51,987 nucleotides of DNA from Clostridiaceae bacterium OM02-2AC (GTDB taxonomy: Bacteria > Bacillota_I > Bacilli_A > Erysipelotrichales > Erysipelotrichaceae): NCBI GenBank assembly GCA_003481775.1, contig QULU01000036.1, positions 1-51,987 of the forward strand. The letters are read 5' to 3'. Under the pieces are notes generated by a model. The model was given only the letters and a program-made list of their open reading frames with translations, searched no databases and was not told the origin of the DNA. Positions 6,994 to 15,227 of this stretch are shown here, piece by piece. The translations under genes and the position numbers were made by a program. Within the stretch, counting starts at the first letter, position 1; each line of letters opens with the position of its first letter.

Positions 6994-9711
6994 ATGACAA
7001 TCAGCACAAAAAATGAAATTCTGGATCATCTTCTTTCAAAGAAAGTGGAGCCGGATTTAAGGAATATCGAGGAATTTTCTGCTCATATTTTAAGCAGTGA
7101 GCTTCATATCAGCCGATCTCTGGCAAGTCAGTATCTCAATGGCTTCGTAAAGGAAGGTCTTCTCGTAAAAATCGCTACACGACCTGTGTATTTCCTTTCC
7201 AGAAAAAACATTGAGGAACAATTTCAGGTGCAACTCAAAGAGAGTATGTTTTACAGCGTTGAGGATTTTCTGGATACGTTGTCTAAAAAAACATGTATTA
7301 AGCGCAATTTTATGAAAATGATCGGGTATGACACTTCTCTTCATACTGTGATTGATCAGCTGAAATCCGCATTAAAGTATCCTCCAAATGGTCTTCCTGT
7401 GATTCTGTATGGAGAAAAAGGCAGTGGAAAGTCGCTTATGTGTCAAAAGATGTTTGAATATGGACAGGATGCAGGGATTATTCCCGAACAGGCACTGCTG
7501 CAGAAATATAAGGTCCTTGAACAGGAGATGCAACTGGCAGAACAGCTGTTGGGAACAGAAGGCAAAAAAGGGTTACTGGAGCAATGCGAAGGTGGTATTC
7601 TCTATCTTACACAGGCACAGAATCTGAGCAAGCATGATCAGCAGCTCCTCATGCGTATTTTGGAGGATGGAGGCTTTATCCGTGGGGGAATACGAATCAC
7701 GCTTCGTACAAGAATCATCCTTTCACTGGATGAGGATTATCAGAAGTATCTGGATTATGACCTGATTCAATGCTTCCCGATCATCTGTCGGATGCCGAAT
7801 CTGGATGAGCGCTATCAGGATGATAAGGAAGAACTGATCATACATTTCTTTAAGCTACAGTCATGGAAGCTGGGAAGATATCTGTTTGTCAGCAAAAACC
7901 TGATTCATATACTTCTGACTAGAACCTATAAACGCAATATAGATGAATTAAAACGTACGGTGGAAGATGTATGTGCACGTGCAAACAGTGAGGAAGAAAC
8001 CACTGAGCAGCTGTATATTCGCATGTATCAGCTCCCGGATTCCATTTTAATGGATTTAGGTGAACAGGATTATATGGAGGAACAGGTGGAGTATGTGGAT
8101 ATTTCCTCCTATAAACGAAATGAAGAATCAAGAAAGCTGCTGGAGCTGTTTGAAACTATATTAAATCGTGTTCCAAAGGATGAATCGACTTCAATGCTAT
8201 CGTATGTCAAGGAGCTGAATGGTGTATTGACACAATACTGCAGTGCAATCGCATATAACGAGAAATATACAAATCAGCAGATTCTTGCACTAGAGCATAC
8301 GATTCGTAATATTTTGAACCGCGTTCTTACAACATACAACGTTTCAATTCCATATCATTGCAGCCCGTTGTTTGCGGCTTGTATTTATGGCAGGCAGTCC
8401 CATAACAGGATACTTGAGGAATGGAAACAGGAGCATGCCTATGATATCAGCAAATGTCTGAGTCTATTGGAAAAGCAGTATCCTCAGGGCTATCTGATCA
8501 GTGAGAAGCTGAGCTATGCACTGCTTGCAAATCTGGAGTTAGGGTTTGATGATATGGAAAAAGTTATACTCATGATTCATCTTGGCTTTTACCATGAGCA
8601 TGCCCATCAGAATAAATACCTGTCCATTATTATCGCACATGGCTATTCCACTGCCAGCAGCATGGCCGAGGCCATAAATTCTCTGCTGGGTAGCTATCTG
8701 TTTGAAGCCTTTGATATGCCTTTGGATACCTCTATGCCGGATATTGCGGATCGCCTGAAACGCTATATCGATCGTTATACGATAAAAAATGATATCCTTT
8801 TGCTTGTGGACATGGGATCACTGGAGCATATTGATGAACAGCTGACTATGATAGACAATAAGAACATCGGCATCATCAACAATGTATCAACAAGACTTGC
8901 TCTGGATATCGGAGAATCCATATTGCAGGGAGCTGATATGGAGTCGTTATTAAGGAAAGCGGCAGAGCATTCTACAAGTACCTATACACTTGTAGAAAAC
9001 AAGCAGAAAAAAGACTTGATAATTTTCATATCGGACAATGGAATCAAAATGGCGAATCGTATGCGGGAATTATTTGCGGATTCATTGCCGAAGGCGATTG
9101 ATATTGAAATGCTTTCTATCGATTTATTGGATTTTAGAAATGATGATTATATGAATGAAATTGCAAAGGAATATAATATTCTATTTGTATCCGGTATCTG
9201 TTCCAGCATTGATTGTCCGAAGCAGTTTATATCACTGGAGGATTTGATTACCTCTAATCAGCTGGATTATCTGAGAACCTTGCTCAATAAGTATCTGACG
9301 ATAGAGGATATAGATACATTTACGAGAAATCTAATCCATAATTTTTCACTTGGCAATGCATTGGATACCTTATCAATTCTGGATGCAAAAAAGCTGCTGG
9401 AGTTTGTAGAGGGTGCTGTCAATCAAATGCAGCTGCAGCTGGACCGCCGCTTCTATGGAAATACGCTAGCCGGATTGTATATTCATCTATGCTGTATGAT
9501 TGAACGTCTGGTAACAAAGGAACCGATTACCAATCACGAGGGTTTACAGCAATTTGAGAAAGAAAACAGAAAGTTCATAGAGATAGTAAGAAGAAGCTTC
9601 ACAAAGGTATGCAGCCATTATGGCGTAGAGCTATCTATGAGCGAAATATCCTATTTATATGATTATATTAAGGAAGACAAGCTGCATGGAACGCAAGAGG
9701 GGGATTTCTAA
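6994..9711 (+). CDS. LevR-like PRD transcriptional regulator with degenerate AAA+ domain
   Basis: A 905-residue regulator of the LevR/MtlR kind. N-terminal HTH (about 1-70), AAA+ region (about 110-330), PRD1, an EIIA-Man-like domain with candidate phospho-His in IIAHGYSTASSMAEA (His549), an EIIB-like segment, and a C-terminal PRD2 (LYIHLCCMIERL, His831). Walker A is kept (GEKGSGKS, 140-147). Walker B reads ILYLTQAQ (202-209) where sigma-54 activators have an LDE core, and the GAFTGA loop that contacts sigma-54 is missing: the chain runs from LLGTEG directly to KKGLLEQCEGG. It may therefore act through its HTH on SigA promoters, with PTS phosphorylation of the PRD/EIIA sites as signal. ATG 6994 is favoured because GGGAG lies 8 bp upstream; TTG 6976 and ATG 6988 are alternatives. 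Confidence 0.8.
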   Translation: MTISTKNEILDHLLSKKVEPDLRNIEEFSAHILSSELHISRSLASQYLNGFVKEGLLVKIATRPVYFLSRKNIEEQFQVQLKESMFYSVEDFLDTLSKKTCIKRNFMKMIGYDTSLHTVIDQLKSALKYPPNGLPVILYGEKGSGKSLMCQKMFEYGQDAGIIPEQALLQKYKVLEQEMQLAEQLLGTEGKKGLLEQCEGGILYLTQAQNLSKHDQQLLMRILEDGGFIRGGIRITLRTRIILSLDEDYQKYLDYDLIQCFPIICRMPNLDERYQDDKEELIIHFFKLQSWKLGRYLFVSKNLIHILLTRTYKRNIDELKRTVEDVCARANSEEETTEQLYIRMYQLPDSILMDLGEQDYMEEQVEYVDISSYKRNEESRKLLELFETILNRVPKDESTSMLSYVKELNGVLTQYCSAIAYNEKYTNQQILALEHTIRNILNRVLTTYNVSIPYHCSPLFAACIYGRQSHNRILEEWKQEHAYDISKCLSLLEKQYPQGYLISEKLSYALLANLELGFDDMEKVILMIHLGFYHEHAHQNKYLSIIIAHGYSTASSMAEAINSLLGSYLFEAFDMPLDTSMPDIADRLKRYIDRYTIKNDILLLVDMGSLEHIDEQLTMIDNKNIGIINNVSTRLALDIGESILQGADMESLLRKAAEHSTSTYTLVENKQKKDLIIFISDNGIKMANRMRELFADSLPKAIDIEMLSIDLLDFRNDDYMNEIAKEYNILFVSGICSSIDCPKQFISLEDLITSNQLDYLRTLLNKYLTIEDIDTFTRNLIHNFSLGNALDTLSILDAKKLLEFVEGAVNQMQLQLDRRFYGNTLAGLYIHLCCMIERLVTKEPITNHEGLQQFEKENRKFIEIVRRSFTKVCSHYGVELSMSEISYLYDYIKEDKLHGTQEGDF

Positions 9712-10131
9712 ATGAAAACAAAAATTATTATCGCAAGTCATGGAAGATTTGCAGAAGGTATTATGGATAGTCTTAAAATGATTGCGGGAGAGCAGGACCA
9801 TGTAGAACCGCTTTGTGCTTATATTGATCGTAGCGTTGACTATAGCGCACGCATACAGCAGCTGGTAGCTGATCATGATTATGAAAAGCAGCCGCTTCTG
9901 GTTATCACAGATTTGCTGGGAGGCAGTGTGAATAACGAATTCATGCGTTTTACAGAGGCATATCCGTTTTATCTGGTCTCCGGATTAAATCTCAGTCTGC
10001 TGCTGGAATTAGCACTGTATCCGGATGAATTAAAATCAGATACGATTCAGAAAATCGTAGAGCATAACAGTGATTATATAGTATTCTGCAGTGGAGATAC
10101 TTTACACCTGCAGGAAGAAAACGATTTTTAG
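9712..10131 (+). CDS. PTS mannose/fructose/sorbose-family EIIA
   Basis: Cytoplasmic phospho-carrier of a mannose-class PTS, 139 residues. IIIASHGRFAEG contains the phospho-acceptor His10, at the position seen in the family. VITDLLGGSVNN is the conserved second loop. Its start follows the regulator's stop codon directly, so it is translated as part of the same operon. Accepts phosphate from HPr and passes it to the IIB encoded next. Confidence 0.9.
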   Translation: MKTKIIIASHGRFAEGIMDSLKMIAGEQDHVEPLCAYIDRSVDYSARIQQLVADHDYEKQPLLVITDLLGGSVNNEFMRFTEAYPFYLVSGLNLSLLLELALYPDELKSDTIQKIVEHNSDYIVFCSGDTLHLQEENDF

Positions 10132-10143
10132 GAGGATGAACAT

Positions 10144-10608
10144 ATGATAAAAATGCTTCGTGTTGATCACAGACTTCTGCATGGACAGGTAGCCTTTTCC
10201 TGGACCGGGTATCTCGGGGTCAACTGCATATTGATCGCGAATGATGATTGTGTAACCAATGATCTGCGCAGAACAACGCTTCGCCTTGCCAAGCCATCCA
10301 GCTGTAAGCTGATTGTAAAAGGCATCGAGGAATCCATTGCGGCATTAAACAGCGGGAAAGCAGATAAATACAATCTGTTTATTGTTGTGGATAATGTAGC
10401 GGATGCCTATCGTCTTGCCAGTGAGGTGGACCGCATCCATAACGTCAACATTGGAGGTCTGAAAGCAGGAGAGCATACACATCCGCATCCCTCCAATCAT
10501 AATATCAATTTTACAGATGAAGAGGAAATGATGCTTCGGGAGCTGATCGATAAGAATATTGATGTAGAGCTTCGTATGGTTCCCAGCGATCCCGTTAAGC
10601 GACTTTAA
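10144..10608 (+). CDS. PTS mannose/fructose/sorbose-family EIIB
   Basis: A 154-residue IIB. LRVDHRLLHGQVAFSW near the N-terminus holds the phospho-acceptor His13 in the family's 'DxRLxHGQV' motif. IANDDCVTNDLRRTTLRLA and NIGGLKAGEHTH also match the family. AGGAGG precedes the start. Transfers phosphate from IIA to the incoming sugar. Confidence 0.9.
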   Translation: MIKMLRVDHRLLHGQVAFSWTGYLGVNCILIANDDCVTNDLRRTTLRLAKPSSCKLIVKGIEESIAALNSGKADKYNLFIVVDNVADAYRLASEVDRIHNVNIGGLKAGEHTHPHPSNHNINFTDEEEMMLRELIDKNIDVELRMVPSDPVKRL

Positions 10609-10628
10609 ATGAAAGAGAGGAATAAAGT

Positions 10629-11393
10629 ATGATACAAGCAGCATTGATAGCACTGATAGCTTTTCTTGCCTATATGGGAGATGCTCTTGGATATTCACAA
10701 TATGACCGTCCGCTTTGTACCGGCGTACTGGTTGGTATCGCATTGAATGATGTGCAGCAGGGACTGATGGTGGGGGCCAGTCTGGAACTGGTCTACATGG
10801 GGACATTGACAATCGGAGGAGCATTTCCACCCGATATTTACACCGGTGGAATCCTGGGTACGGCATTTGCAATAACCACAGGCTCCGGTATCGAGGGGGC
10901 AGTTGCACTTTCCCTTCCGATTGCAACCTTCGCCTTGCTGATAAAACAGGTTATTTATACGTTTGTAAGAGGATTCTTTGTACACCGTGCAGACCGCTAT
11001 GCATTACAGGGGAATGACTCCAAGGTAGCTGCCATGCATGTATGGTCAACTTTGGCATACTGTGTGCCGATGGCAATTGTAGTCGGAATTTGTTTCTATG
11101 TCGGAGGTCCTGCAGTTCAGGCAGTGCTTGATCAGATACCGGCATTCATTATGAAGGGATTGTCAGCTGCAAGTGGTATGCTGCCTGCCCTTGGCTTTGC
11201 CATGCTAGTGAAAATGATTATCAGTAAGGAGCTGGCTCCATATTTCTTTATCGGCTTTCTGATTGCCAGCTATCTGCAGATTCCTGTGCTTGGAATTGCA
11301 TGTATCGCGATTTTGATTGCTCTGCTGGTTATTATGAATGATCGTAAGAAAAACAATATGGAGATGGGAGGTATGGATGATAATGAATTCTAA
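10629..11393 (+). CDS. PTS mannose/fructose/sorbose-family EIIC permease
   Basis: Integral membrane channel subunit of 254 residues with several hydrophobic helices and the family signature around LVGIALNDVQQGLMVGASLE and GTLTIGGAFPPDIYTGGILG. Forms the translocation unit with EIID. Its stop codon lies inside the start of the IID gene (17-bp overlap), showing translational coupling. Confidence 0.9.
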   Translation: MIQAALIALIAFLAYMGDALGYSQYDRPLCTGVLVGIALNDVQQGLMVGASLELVYMGTLTIGGAFPPDIYTGGILGTAFAITTGSGIEGAVALSLPIATFALLIKQVIYTFVRGFFVHRADRYALQGNDSKVAAMHVWSTLAYCVPMAIVVGICFYVGGPAVQAVLDQIPAFIMKGLSAASGMLPALGFAMLVKMIISKELAPYFFIGFLIASYLQIPVLGIACIAILIALLVIMNDRKKNNMEMGGMDDNEF

Positions 11394-12192
11394 TTCTATA
11401 GAGAAGAAGCTGACAAAAAAAGATTTAAAGCAGGTGTTTGTTCGTTCTATCGCGTATAATTCATCATTTAATTATGAAAGACAGTTAAATCTGGGATGGG
11501 CATTTTCTCTTATGCCGGTATTGCGCAAGCTTTATAAGGATGATGAGGAACAAATGAAAGCAGCATTGGCTCGTCATCTGGAATTTAACAATATCACCCC
11601 ATTTATCTGTACGGTGCTATTTGGGATAACTGCGGCGATGGAAGAACAGAATGCGAATGATAGGGATTTTGATACCGAATCCATCAATGCTGTTAAGGTA
11701 GGACTAATGGGGCCGCTTTCGGCAATCGGTGATTCAATCTTTCTTGGAACACTGCGTGTGATCGCCGCAAGCCTGGGCTGCTCGCTGGCATTGAAGGGGA
11801 ATATTCTGGGACCAATCATCTATCTGCTTATCTTCAATATTCCGAATTTTGCATCCCGTTATTTCCTGATGTTCAAGGGGTATGAGCTGGGTACCAGCTT
11901 TCTGAATAAGGTAGAGGAATCCGGCATCATGGATAAAATTTTCAAGGGAGCCGGTATTCTGGGATTGATGGTTATCGGTGGAATGGTCGCAACCAATGTC
12001 AGTGTTCCCCTGACGGTAGCCTACGACGATGTGAAAGTTCTGGACACCATTAACGGCGTTATGCCTAATCTTCTACCACTATGCTTTACCGGACTGATCT
12101 TCTATTTCCTGAAAAAGGATATTAAGGTAACCTATATTCTGGCTGGTATCATCCTGTTTGGTATCCTTGGTGCTGCCATTTCGATGTTTTAG
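11377..12192 (+). CDS. PTS mannose/fructose/sorbose-family EIID
   Basis: Membrane subunit of 271 residues. After a basic N-terminus (KKLTKKDLKQVFVRS) come NYERQLNLGWAFSLMPVLRKLY and KVGLMGPLSAIGDSIFLGTL, both diagnostic of the IID family. Helices fill the C-terminal half. The start is placed at ATG 11377 because GGGAGG ends 5 bp upstream; ATG 11383 is possible and the frame-maximal start at 11338 is deep inside EIIC. Confidence 0.88.
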   Translation: MIMNSNSIEKKLTKKDLKQVFVRSIAYNSSFNYERQLNLGWAFSLMPVLRKLYKDDEEQMKAALARHLEFNNITPFICTVLFGITAAMEEQNANDRDFDTESINAVKVGLMGPLSAIGDSIFLGTLRVIAASLGCSLALKGNILGPIIYLLIFNIPNFASRYFLMFKGYELGTSFLNKVEESGIMDKIFKGAGILGLMVIGGMVATNVSVPLTVAYDDVKVLDTINGVMPNLLPLCFTGLIFYFLKKDIKVTYILAGIILFGILGAAISMF

Positions 12193-12200
12193 GAGGTTAT

Positions 12201-12845
12201 ATGAAAATAGCGTTGATAAACGAAGATTCACAGGCAGATAAGAATGCCATGATATTTGATATTCTGAAGCAGGAAGCAGAGAAAAAAGGACATACGGTAT
12301 TCAATTACGGTATGTATACGGAGCAGGATACTCATCAGATCAATTTTACGCAGATAGGGATTCTTGCAGCGGTTCTATTGCACAGTCACGCTGTAGACTT
12401 TGTCGTGACAGGCTGTGGAACAGGGCAAGGAGCTATGATTTCCTGTAATGCGTTCGCTGATGTTGTTTGCGGCTATGTCAATACACCACTGGATGCGTAT
12501 TTGTTTACTCAGGTGAATGCCGGAAATGCGGTATCTCTGCCATTTTCCCAGTATTTTGGATGGGGCGCGGAAATCAATCTGCAGTATGTGTTTGAAAAAT
12601 TGTTTGCACAGGAATTCGGCAGCGGCTATCCGCAATGCTATGCAGAAGGTGAAAAACGTAGCAGAGCACGTATGATGAAGGAAACAAAGCTGCCTGCCCA
12701 GTATGCATTGCTGGAAGCATTGCAGAGAACAGATCAGGAATTGCTGAAACAGCTTCTTGATTATCCACAATTTCAGGAGCAGTTTTTCAGAAATGCAAAG
12801 GATACACCTGTTACACAATTCATAAAAAGCCTGTTACATCCATAG
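12201..12845 (+). CDS. RpiB/LacA/LacB-family sugar-phosphate isomerase
   Basis: An aldose-ketose phosphate isomerase of 214 residues. KIALINEDSQADKNAMIF is the N-terminal strand. VVTGCGTGQGAMISCN carries the catalytic Cys and anion-binding loop of the RpiB fold. VNAGNAVSLPF is the second conserved loop. It is longer than classical RpiB (about 150 residues) and belongs with the long-form isomerases found in catabolic operons. Last gene of the cassette, 8 bp after EIID with GGAGG before the start. Likely converts the imported aldose phosphate to the ketose form used by the aldolase or transketolase. Confidence 0.8.
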   Translation: MKIALINEDSQADKNAMIFDILKQEAEKKGHTVFNYGMYTEQDTHQINFTQIGILAAVLLHSHAVDFVVTGCGTGQGAMISCNAFADVVCGYVNTPLDAYLFTQVNAGNAVSLPFSQYFGWGAEINLQYVFEKLFAQEFGSGYPQCYAEGEKRSRARMMKETKLPAQYALLEALQRTDQELLKQLLDYPQFQEQFFRNAKDTPVTQFIKSLLHP

Positions 12846-12950
12846 GTTTAAATGATAAACATATAATATAAAATGCCATACAAATTCAGGACAGAAAATT
12901 GTAGCTGATAATAATGAAAATGCTAAGGAAAAGCAGCCATTTATAAGGGA

Positions 12951-13062
12951 GGTTCTTTCTTGCTTTAGGGTGTTTGTAAAAGGGAGACTTCAACTTCTAT
13001 TGATAACTACAATAGTATTGAAGTCTCCCTATTTCAAGTTTACCTGCAATCGAGAAAGAACC
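12951..13062. mobile_element. Miniature inverted-repeat element, copy B (ISL3-like ends)
   Basis: A 112-bp palindromic element. Perfect 10-bp terminal inverted repeats GGTTCTTTCT (12951-12960) and AGAAAGAACC (13053-13062) are flanked by an exact 8-bp duplication, ATAAGGGA (12943-12950 and 13063-13070). Inside is a very strong hairpin: AGGGAGACTTCAA (12981-12993) pairs perfectly with TTGAAGTCTCCCT (13018-13030), with CTATTG/CAATAG nested within. No T-run follows, but it could end or stabilise transcripts of the PTS cassette that stops 105 bp upstream. Related to copy A at 2667-2771. The rest of the 12846-13224 gap shows no gene I can support. Confidence 0.78.
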
Positions 13063-13224
13063 ATAAGGGAACCGGCTACAGCTTGCATGGATTTGCATAG
13101 GGAACAAAGAACAACCTATCACGATAAATGTTGCATTGCGAAATCAGTATTCTATATTTCTTCATTCGCAGGTTTCTATAAACTTAGAAATGCGATATAA
13201 TAAGAAGAGAAAGTGAGTGATATC

Positions 13225-14853
13225 ATGAAAAAAGGAATTCCGTTAGGAATCAAGAATTACAGAGAATTGAAAGAAAAAAATTATTATGTAGTTGATAAAA
13301 GTCTTCTAATTCAGGAATTTCTTGAGCGGATGGCAAAAGCCACGTTGGTTACACGGCCCCGCAGATTCGGTAAAACACTCAATATGAGTATGCTTGCAGA
13401 ATTCTTCGATATCACAAAGAATTCAAAAGTAATTTTTGCAGATACTGCCATTATGAAAACAAAGTACGCAGAACATATGAACAGCTACCCGACAATATTT
13501 CTTTCATTTGCAGATGCAAAGGATAGTAAAAAACGGATTGTTGCATGCGTGAAAGAACAACTGCTTAAGGTGTATGATCAATACTCCTTTACATTGGAAA
13601 ATTTGAGTATCTTTGAAAAGCCCCAATTTGATTCTATTTTGAAGGGACTGTCAAATTTGGATGATGGAAATCTGGAGACCGTTGATCGCGCCATCAGTTT
13701 TCTTATGACAAGGTGTCATCAATACTATGGAAAACGGGTCATGCTTTTTATAGACGAATATGACACACCTTTTATAGAAGCTCATACCGGAGGTTTTTAT
13801 GAAGATGTACGCGGGGCGTTTGCTGCTTTGCTTCATACCTCACTGAAATCCAGCGATGATTTGGAATATGCCATGATTACCGGGATACAGCGTGTTGCGA
13901 AGGAGAACATTTTTAGTGATTTGAATAATATATTTGTATGCACAGTGAAGGATGCTGATTATGCAAGCTATTTTGGATTTACAGAGAATGAAGTTAAGAA
14001 GATGCTTGTTGATAACGGGATGGAGTATACAGCTGATGTAAAGGAAATGTATGATGGATATAACATTGGAGGCATCGACGTCTATAATCCATGGTCAATT
14101 GTGAACTATGTATGCAAGAAGGTATTGGCTCCTTACTGGATCAATACCAGTTCCAATACAATGATTAAAGAAGCAATGCAAAGCTGTGAACAGGATTTTA
14201 AGGATGATTATGAGAAACTTATCAAAACCGGTACAGTAGAAACATTGGTGAATTTTGAAACTTCCTTTTATGAATTGAAAAATACATCCAGCTTGTGGGG
14301 ACTCTTTGTCAATGCGGGATACTTAACTGTACATAAGACTTTGGATGTACTTGAGGACATGTACTCCTTACGGATTCCTAATAATGAGGTCGCAAGAGAA
14401 TTTCAATCACTGACGGTGTTTTTTCTGAATGTGGATGAAACCACGGTGGCAAAAATGTTTCAGGCACTAAAAACACAGAACTGGGATGAATTTTTGAAGA
14501 ATTATCAGAAAATGCTGCTGGAGTCTGTCAGCTATTATGATTTAAGAAATGAAAATTCATACCACTCACTGCTTTTAGGTATGTGTATGTGGCTGCGAAA
14601 CGATTATGAAATCGTCAGTAACAGGGAAAGCGGAGAAGGACGTTTTGATATTTTGCTCAACAGTAAAAACAATGCTCTGCCATCTATGCTGTTTGAATTG
14701 AAATACACGAAGGATGAGAATGTGAATCTGGAAGCATTAGCTGAAGCGGGTATGGAACAGATGAAAAAGAAAAAATATGGTATCGGTTTGGAGAACTGTG
14801 TTTATATCGCCTTGGCACATTGTGGAAAACGTGTTTCCATGAGCAGAGAATAA
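13225..14853 (+). CDS. AAA-ATPase-like protein with C-terminal PD-(D/E)XK nuclease-like domain
   Basis: A 542-residue protein of the 'AAA-ATPase_like plus PDDEXK_9' architecture, common in multiple copies in gut bacteria and of unknown function. The N-terminus IPLGIKNYRELKEKNYYVVDK is typical. Walker A region: TRPRRFGKTLNMSML. Walker B: MLFIDEYDTPF. C-terminal nuclease-like core: EGRFDILLNS (Asp) and PSMLFELKYTKDE (ExK). GTG 13213 in the same frame is an alternative start; ATG 13225 is preferred because the conserved N-terminus begins there. It stands alone just beyond mobile element copy B and ends in its own terminator, consistent with an acquired orphan gene. Confidence 0.8.
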   Translation: MKKGIPLGIKNYRELKEKNYYVVDKSLLIQEFLERMAKATLVTRPRRFGKTLNMSMLAEFFDITKNSKVIFADTAIMKTKYAEHMNSYPTIFLSFADAKDSKKRIVACVKEQLLKVYDQYSFTLENLSIFEKPQFDSILKGLSNLDDGNLETVDRAISFLMTRCHQYYGKRVMLFIDEYDTPFIEAHTGGFYEDVRGAFAALLHTSLKSSDDLEYAMITGIQRVAKENIFSDLNNIFVCTVKDADYASYFGFTENEVKKMLVDNGMEYTADVKEMYDGYNIGGIDVYNPWSIVNYVCKKVLAPYWINTSSNTMIKEAMQSCEQDFKDDYEKLIKTGTVETLVNFETSFYELKNTSSLWGLFVNAGYLTVHKTLDVLEDMYSLRIPNNEVAREFQSLTVFFLNVDETTVAKMFQALKTQNWDEFLKNYQKMLLESVSYYDLRNENSYHSLLLGMCMWLRNDYEIVSNRESGEGRFDILLNSKNNALPSMLFELKYTKDENVNLEALAEAGMEQMKKKKYGIGLENCVYIALAHCGKRVSMSRE

Positions 14854-14864
14854 GATAATGAAAA

Positions 14865-14923
14865 GAAGTTTCGAGACGATTGTGTTTATGAAATAATCAC
14901 AATCCACAAAGAAACTTCTTTTT
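14865..14923 (+). terminator. Rho-independent terminator
   Basis: GAAGTTTC (14865-14872) pairs with GAAACTTC (14911-14918) and GATTGTG (14878-14884) with CACAATC (14898-14904), followed by TTTTT. It lies just after the AAA-ATPase-like gene. Beyond it, 14924-15130 holds no gene I can support. Confidence 0.7.
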
Positions 14924-15131
14924 ATCTGTAGAGCTAAACGAGTGCCGCGGGTTTAAACTATTGTACAGATACCATAGGACAGGCGATACCTGCTTCAGCA
15001 GTTTCATAGTCTGCGGATTTCATCTTTTCACTTCGCATATTTTATCATGCTTTTGCATCAGACACTAATTTATATCAAATACAAAGAGCTTTTGTATTTT
15101 CAATAATGAATCTTCATATTCAAATTAAATT

Positions 15132-15183
15132 CCGTATATTTATACGGCACGTAGTTGACATTTTATGCAGCTTCCTGTACGAT
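15132..15183 (+). promoter_or_regulatory. Promoter and inverted-repeat operator for the ROK-PHP operon
   Basis: TTGACA (15155-15160), a 17-bp spacer and TACGAT (15178-15183). Eight bases upstream of the -35 sits the inverted repeat CCGTAT-ATTT-ATACGG (15132-15147), a candidate operator for the ROK repressor encoded downstream. Confidence 0.5.
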
Positions 15184-15227
15184 ATAGATAACTTAATAAA
15201 GAATCTTTAAAAAGAGGCGGTGATCTA

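Noticed and set aside
2667..13062. Composite transposon formed by the two mini-elements
   Set aside because: The outer flanks differ and each copy has its own distinct 8-bp duplication (TGATTGTA and ATAAGGGA), so they inserted separately rather than moving the cassette as a unit.
12970..13200. 76-codon forward ORF after the isomerase
   Set aside because: It runs through the hairpin, terminal repeat and target duplication of mobile element copy B, has no ribosome site and does not resemble a protein family.
14958..15038. Minus-strand 26-codon ORF (starts MRSEKMKSADYETAEAG), possible small peptide
   Set aside because: No ribosome site, and its position between a terminator and the ROK promoter gives no support.
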